Positions 16,205-20,220 of a stretch of DNA of 20,220 nt are shown here, piece by piece. The DNA lies in contig JAVKLI010000080.1 in the NCBI GenBank assembly GCA_031539425.1, forward strand, positions 1 through 20,220, given 5' to 3'. Positions within the stretch are counted from its first letter, which is position 1; each line of letters opens with the position of its first letter. The stretch is from UBA4416 sp031539425 (lineage in GTDB: Bacteria; Bacteroidota; Bacteroidia; B-17B0; Aurantibacillaceae). The notes under the pieces were generated by a model. That model had not been told where the DNA came from. It made no database searches and saw only the letters and a list, made by a program, of their open reading frames with translations. The position numbers and the translations under genes were made by a program.

Positions 16205-17302
16205 TTAATTTTTATTATGAATAAAAAAACAAAAAATGCCTGTAGCAAATAAAAACAAACCGCCCGTTTGGTGAAGAACGCCTAATAATAATGGAACATG
16301 ATAACATAAGGTAAGCACACCTAATATAAATTGAATAGTAACACCAAATATTAATAATGTAATTCCTAAAGTTTGATGTTTTGTAAGTGTTAATTTATTT
16401 GATTGAACCCACAAATAACTTACGCCTAAAGCTAATATTATTGCCAAATATCGGTGCACAAATTGGATACCTGGGGCATTTTCGAATAAGGATATAAATA
16501 TATTTTGTTTATCAAATACCTGGGAGTTAATCCAATGTTCTCCCATTTTTGGCCATGTGTTTAATATTTGCCCTGGACGTATATGCCCTCCAAATTCTGG
16601 AATTACAAAGCCAGCTGTAAACGCTCCAAAAATAATTTGCAAAATTAAAATGCAAAATAAAACCCATATTAGTTTACGTAATTTATTTCCTTGGTTAGGC
16701 ATTGTATCAAATTGCTGCTGATTACTTTTTAATAATATGTAAAATGTAAATCCAAACAAAGTAAAGGCACTTAATAAGTGTATTGCCAAGCGATAATGGC
16801 TAACATATGGATTTTTTTGCAGGCCACTATATACCATCCACCATCCAATGAGCGCTTGCATAATGCCTAAGGCAAACAAACCAACAATTCCTGGCAATTG
16901 TAATTTGCGAATTTTTTTTGTGAACCATAAATATAAAAAGCCAATTAAAAAAATATACATCATTAATCTACCTACAAATCGATGTAGGTATTCCCAAAAA
17001 TAAATGTGTTTAAACTCATCTAATGTCATTGAAAAATTGATATTGATAAACTCAGGAGAAGCTTGATATTTTAAAAATAAATTAGTCCATGCCGCATCTG
17101 TAAAAGGTGGTATGCTGCCCATAAAACTCCAATCTGTAATTGATAAGCCAGAATGTGTAAGCCTTGTAATACAGCCTATTACAAGCATTATATAAATAAG
17201 TATACACCCAGTAATAAGCCAAACATTAAAATGTTTGTGAGCTTTAACATGTTCCATACTATTATATTTATTCAAGTTTTGATGAGCTTTAATATGTTCC
17301 AT
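16205..17302 (-). CDS. ctaA: Haem A synthase (CtaA/COX15 family)
   Basis: Membrane enzyme that oxidises the methyl group of haem O to make haem A for cytochrome aa3-type oxidases. 365 residues from the ATG at 17302, with about eight membrane segments in two similar halves. Four haem-ligand histidines lie in EYLHRFVGR (H107), RLAIHLL (H175), QFVHRYLA (H283) and GVLHQTGG (H344). GCITRLTHSGLSITDW (43-58) and FGAFTAGF-IPEFGG confirm the COX15-like branch. The N-terminus is a tandem repeat of 15 residues (NGMEHIKAHQNL/NSMEHVKAHKHF) encoded by a duplicated 45-bp block, so a second ATG at 17257 (350 residues) is an equally plausible start. The ATG at 17302 falls 10 bases after the MFS stop. Confidence 0.94.
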   Translation of the reverse strand: MEHIKAHQNLNKYNSMEHVKAHKHFNVWLITGCILIYIMLVIGCITRLTHSGLSITDWSFMGSIPPFTDAAWTNLFLKYQASPEFININFSMTLDEFKHIYFWEYLHRFVGRLMMYIFLIGFLYLWFTKKIRKLQLPGIVGLFALGIMQALIGWWMVYSGLQKNPYVSHYRLAIHLLSAFTLFGFTFYILLKSNQQQFDTMPNQGNKLRKLIWVLFCILILQIIFGAFTAGFVIPEFGGHIRPGQILNTWPKMGEHWINSQVFDKQNIFISLFENAPGIQFVHRYLAIILALGVSYLWVQSNKLTLTKHQTLGITLLIFGVTIQFILGVLTLCYHVPLLLGVLHQTGGLFLFATGIFCFFIHNKN

Positions 17303-17327
17303 ACCATTATATTTATTCAAGTTTTGA
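17238..17327. repeat. Tandem 45-bp direct repeat over the MFS end and ctaA start
   Basis: 17238-17282 and 17283-17327 are adjacent copies of the same 45 bases and differ at two positions (C17248/T17293 and T17260/C17305 by my alignment). Each copy contains an ATG in the ctaA frame. The right-hand copy includes the last codons and stop of the MFS gene. Since 45 is a multiple of three, the frame is kept. Confidence 0.9.
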
Positions 17328-18560
17328 TAGGTCTAATTTTTTTAAATCAGGGTTCCATTTATTAACACCAAGTACAACTAAAATGGTCATCACACCACCA
17401 AATATAATTGAAGGTACTAGCCCTAAAAGTTTTGCCGCTACTCCAGATTCAAAAGCACCGAGTTCATTACTACTGCCAATAAATATACTATTTACTGCCG
17501 CTACCCGTCCTCGCATTTCATCGGGAGTACATAGTTGCAATATGCTATGCCTTACCACTACACTTACATTATCAACAATTCCAAGCCATATTAAAATAAC
17601 AAATGCCAACCAATAATTTGTACTCAAAGCAAATAATATAGTTAGTATACCAAAAGCAGTAACAGCTAATAATAATTTTTTTCCTGCTTGGTGTTTTAAC
17701 GGAAAAAAGGTTAAATATAACGCCATGAGTACCGCACCTATTGCAGGGGCTGTACGTAGCATTCCATAAGCCTCGGGGCCTAAATGTAATACCTTGTCGG
17801 TAAAGGCTGGTATTAAAACAACGGCGCCTCCAAACAATACGGCAAACAAATCTATCGTTAATGCGCTTAGCATAAGTTTATGTTTAAAAACAAATTGAAA
17901 TCCATTTTTTACATTTTTAAAAAAATTATTTTCTGTAATTACAATGTCTCTTGGTTTTGATTTTATCATCATAAAACATAAACCTGATGCTAAAAAACAA
18001 ATACAAGTTAAAATATAATTCCAAGTTGCGTGATGTGTTTGCCCATAAATAATGCCAGCTACTACAGGCCCTAATATAGAGCCTAAATGCCATGCCGCAC
18101 TATTCCATGTGGCAGATTGAGTATATAACGACCGTGGTACAATTTGGCTCATAAAAGGAGCCGTTGTAGAAGCTCCAAATGACCGAAGCACTCCAAATAT
18201 AAATACAATACAATATAGTAGTAATAAAGTGATGTTTTGAGTTAAATGAAATACACCCGTTTCGTTAAAAAATAAAATTAATGACTCTGCAAACAAACCT
18301 AATAAAGTGGCTATTAATAATTTCCTTCGATCTAAAATATCTGATAAATATCCCGAAACAAAAGAAGTTAAAATAAAAGGGATTACTTCTGCAAGCCCAA
18401 CTACACCTAAAGCCAACTCATCTTTGGTATGCTCATAATAAATTTGCAAAATGATAGAACTCATTTGTAATTGTATGGCTATAGTTAATAAAAATCTAGC
18501 TAGTACAAAGTATCTAAATTCTTTGTGTTGAAGTATTTCTAAGGCTTTTTTTAAATTCAT
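17313..18560 (-). CDS. MFS transporter, EntS/MFS_3-like
   Basis: 415 residues, about 12 membrane helices, with the MFS cytoplasmic loop motif GYLSDILDRRK (70-80) between helices 2 and 3 and a long central loop (about 205-220). DDMRGRV-like text near 355 (CTPDEMRGRVAAVNS) is typical of the MFS_3 group, which includes the enterobactin exporter EntS. The substrate cannot be read from the sequence, and no siderophore genes are near. It starts nine bases after the GT22 gene and its stop lies inside the tandem repeat that also holds the ctaA start. Confidence 0.88.
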   Translation of the reverse strand: MNLKKALEILQHKEFRYFVLARFLLTIAIQLQMSSIILQIYYEHTKDELALGVVGLAEVIPFILTSFVSGYLSDILDRRKLLIATLLGLFAESLILFFNETGVFHLTQNITLLLLYCIVFIFGVLRSFGASTTAPFMSQIVPRSLYTQSATWNSAAWHLGSILGPVVAGIIYGQTHHATWNYILTCICFLASGLCFMMIKSKPRDIVITENNFFKNVKNGFQFVFKHKLMLSALTIDLFAVLFGGAVVLIPAFTDKVLHLGPEAYGMLRTAPAIGAVLMALYLTFFPLKHQAGKKLLLAVTAFGILTILFALSTNYWLAFVILIWLGIVDNVSVVVRHSILQLCTPDEMRGRVAAVNSIFIGSSNELGAFESGVAAKLLGLVPSIIFGGVMTILVVLGVNKWNPDLKKLDLSKLE

Positions 18561-18569
18561 TTTAAAAAA

Positions 18570-20057
18570 TTAGAGTTGTATTTTTATTTTATAAATTTCA
18601 AACATATCAGTTCTACTTTGCCAATTATTGATGTTAAAATGTTTAATCCAATTAGGGTAAAAGCTATATTCTGTAGTGGTTTTATAACCTTTATATTTAA
18701 GCTTTAATGGCGAATTTAAATAGGTAGACATCACATAAACTGAATCAAATTTGTTAGTATTTATAATGTTTAACACGTCTTCATCAGAATTGGCAACATA
18801 ATTGCGTACATTATTTGATTTTAAAAAATATACTGGTGATCCCAATATGTTGTTAAAATTATTTCTATCGCCAATTAAATTGATTTTATTTTTTTGAGCT
18901 ATATCATATATGTAGTTATAATACAACACCTGTTCTTGTGCTGGCACAAAACAACGGTATAATAGCATAAATAAATTGACAAGTAAAATTGTTTTAAAAA
19001 GGAGTTTCAAAAGCTTTGGTTTGATGCTTTTTTGTGTGATATAATCAACACCTAACGCAGCTAAATAATTAGCTATTATAATGATAGGGTACATAAAGCG
19101 CATTTCTTTATGTCCTATTATGCTATGACCTATAATAAACACCAAAAAAGCAATACTAAAAAAATGCGTTTTGTTTTGTAATATCCCAACAATGATAAAA
19201 AGCAATAAAGCTAAACTTAACGGCGGAGCTGCTTGTTGTAAAAAACCTGTAATATAAAACCAACATGGTGTTACGCCCCAATTGGACGCTTTGTTATCAA
19301 TAATATTTGAAGCAAAATAACGCCATGGTGTTATTACAAATTCGTTATAAAACCAGGTATCTATACATGTATTGGCAATGCAAATAATTAAAAATGCAAT
19401 AGTTAGTGCGGTTATTTTTTTTAGAGATATTTTATAAAAAAAAACTAACCAAATACCTACTCCTAAAATGGCAAAAGCCATTTGAAATCGGAAATAAAAC
19501 GAACATCCAAACATTACACCAATTAAAAACCATGGTAATAAAATATTTTGATTAGAATTTGTTTGCTTTAGTAAAATATAAATTCCTAATAAAAAAAATA
19601 GCGCACTATAATTTTCTGACGAAAAGCGCACAAATGTATAAGGTACATACCATAAAAAAAAACATGAAAAAACAAACACAGTCTGAGCAATAGTTGTTTT
19701 AAATTGATTTAAAAGTAAATGCGAAATTTTTGAAATAACTAACCACGCTAAAAGAGCAGTAATTAAACGAAGTATCAAACTTATAGTAAATGGATTTATT
19801 AAACCTATGGTATTAAATAATTTAAGTGCTAAAAATGCAATAGTTGGTTGTAAAGTTGGTCTTATTCTATCCGCAAATTCCCAAGCTAAACTATTTGAAG
19901 GTGTGTTACCTAATTTATAACTTGCAAATTCTAATATTTGAAAATATTCATCAGGATGATGAAACCCTACGCTAAAAATGGCTGTTGTAATAAATACAAA
20001 TAAACCAAGCAAATAATAATATTTAAATTGACTATTGAAAATGTTGCGCATAAACAT
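18570..20057 (-). CDS. GT22-like membrane mannosyltransferase (Alg9/PIG-B family)
   Basis: 495 residues with many membrane helices, typical of GT-C glycosyltransferases that use lipid-linked sugar donors. After the first helix, the loop HPDEYFQILEFASYKLGN (34-51), followed by WEFADRIRPTLQP (about 58-70), closely follows the GT22 pattern HPDE(Y/H)(F/W)Q-E-WEW-IR-P known from PIG-B and related eukaryotic mannosyltransferases. D36 and E37 are the likely catalytic pair of the first loop. The soluble C-terminal tail (about 395-495) is less recognisable. The frame starts at TTG 20060 if extended; ATG at 20057 is preferred, and 20051 is possible. Acceptor and sugar are unknown. First gene of the GT22-MFS-ctaA run. 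Confidence 0.85.
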   Translation of the reverse strand: MFMRNIFNSQFKYYYLLGLFVFITTAIFSVGFHHPDEYFQILEFASYKLGNTPSNSLAWEFADRIRPTLQPTIAFLALKLFNTIGLINPFTISLILRLITALLAWLVISKISHLLLNQFKTTIAQTVFVFSCFFLWYVPYTFVRFSSENYSALFFLLGIYILLKQTNSNQNILLPWFLIGVMFGCSFYFRFQMAFAILGVGIWLVFFYKISLKKITALTIAFLIICIANTCIDTWFYNEFVITPWRYFASNIIDNKASNWGVTPCWFYITGFLQQAAPPLSLALLLFIIVGILQNKTHFFSIAFLVFIIGHSIIGHKEMRFMYPIIIIANYLAALGVDYITQKSIKPKLLKLLFKTILLVNLFMLLYRCFVPAQEQVLYYNYIYDIAQKNKINLIGDRNNFNNILGSPVYFLKSNNVRNYVANSDEDVLNIINTNKFDSVYVMSTYLNSPLKLKYKGYKTTTEYSFYPNWIKHFNINNWQSRTDMFEIYKIKIQL

Positions 20058-20085
20058 CAAAAGTCGTATTTTTTTTTATTTAAGG

Positions 20086-20152
20086 TGGGTTCTAAAAATT
20101 AGTTTTTAGAGGTTTGAATAAAAATCGTAGAACCCATTAAAACGATTTTTAT
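20086..20152. promoter_or_regulatory. Overlapping inverted repeats in the GT22 leader
   Basis: Three perfect inverted repeats interlock: TGGGTTCTA 20086-20094 with TAGAACCCA 20128-20136; CTAAAAA 20092-20098 with TTTTTAG 20103-20109; and ATAAAAATCGT 20118-20128 with ACGATTTTTAT 20142-20152. The first pairs with the loop of the third, so an RNA could form either alternative hairpins or a pseudoknot. The block lies between the promoter candidate and the GT22 ATG on the minus strand. It could also be the 3' terminator structure of a gene beyond the right edge. Confidence 0.55.
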
Positions 20153-20164
20153 AATCTGTACCAT

Positions 20165-20191
20165 CAAAAGTACAATATTTTTCCTTTACAA
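20165..20191 (-). promoter_or_regulatory. Promoter candidate for the GT22-MFS-ctaA run
   Basis: TACTTTTG on the minus strand (20172 to 20165) fits TAnnTTTG, with a TTG at 20191-20189 placed 16 bases upstream, slightly closer than the usual -33 spacing. Transcription from near 20158 would give a leader of about 100 bases that contains the inverted-repeat block. Confidence 0.5.
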
Positions 20192-20198
20192 CATCATA

Positions 20199-20217
20199 AT
20201 CTATCTATCTATCTATC
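20199..20217. repeat. Tetranucleotide repeat (ATCT on +, GATA on -), 4.75 copies
   Basis: A perfect 19-base run of a 4-base unit, three bases from the right edge. It lies just upstream of the GT22 promoter candidate. Such runs can slip during replication; whether this one varies is unknown. Confidence 0.85.
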
Positions 20218-20220
20218 AGT

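Noticed and set aside
17303..17320. TTG start extending ctaA by six codons, overlapping the MFS gene
   Set aside because: Two in-frame ATGs lie just downstream in the duplicated block; a TTG overlapping the MFS stop is less likely.
1..20220. Search for CRISPR arrays, insertion sequences, tRNA or rRNA genes
   Set aside because: No spaced repeats, transposase-like frames, terminal inverted repeats or RNA-gene motifs were visible on either strand.

Overview
The window reads as chromosomal DNA of a Bacteroidota member. It is AT-rich. Promoter-like sites fit the Bacteroidota consensus TAnnTTTG, there are few Shine-Dalgarno sites, and there are several outer-membrane lipoproteins, an OmpA-type 'YASPDG' lipoprotein and a BshB1 (bacillithiol) gene. 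I would not name an order from this alone. No insertion sequence, prophage, CRISPR array, tRNA or rRNA was seen. Genes are packed tightly and no gene-free stretch exceeds about 240 bases.

Layout. Bases 1-99 (+) hold the 3' end of a gene, possibly a sensor kinase. Bases 136-5506 (-) are one apparent transcription unit, read right to left: glutaryl-CoA dehydrogenase (gcdH), a class A penicillin-binding protein, CoA-transferase subunit A, a small lipoprotein, and CoA-transferase subunit B. A promoter-like site lies at about 5582-5614. Bases 5745-7767 (-) carry rpsT followed by an OmpA/TPR lipoprotein, closed by a strong hairpin at 5673-5701. From a divergent intergenic region, 7994-13177 (+) runs gatB, rsgA, a DUF5329-like exported protein, bshB1, an RmlD-like reductase and a stand-alone ABC ATPase. 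It converges on a minus-strand three-gene redox/porin operon (16140-13234): di-haem DHOR-family lipoprotein, single-domain Rieske protein and an outer-membrane porin. Finally 20057-16205 (-) encodes a GT22-like membrane mannosyltransferase, an MFS transporter and haem A synthase (ctaA). Its upstream region combines a promoter-like site, nested inverted repeats and a GATA tetranucleotide repeat.

How the parts work together. GcdH makes crotonyl-CoA from glutaryl-CoA (the end of lysine/tryptophan breakdown). The CoA-transferase pair handles acetoacetate/acetoacetyl-CoA, a few steps further on, so the left operon probably has a catabolic theme despite containing a cell-wall enzyme. GatB and RsgA serve translation and ribosome maturation, as does bS20 across the divergent promoter. 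CtaA supplies haem A for a terminal oxidase. The DHOR-Rieske-porin operon looks like a cell-envelope electron-transfer module and is the least explained part of the window.

Most notable observations: the redox/porin operon with a high-potential-type Rieske cluster; a lipoprotein gene inserted between the two CoA-transferase subunits; a 45-bp tandem duplication that copies the ctaA start region; and the structured, repeat-flanked leader of the GT22 gene. No convincing wholly new system was found; these are specific leads.
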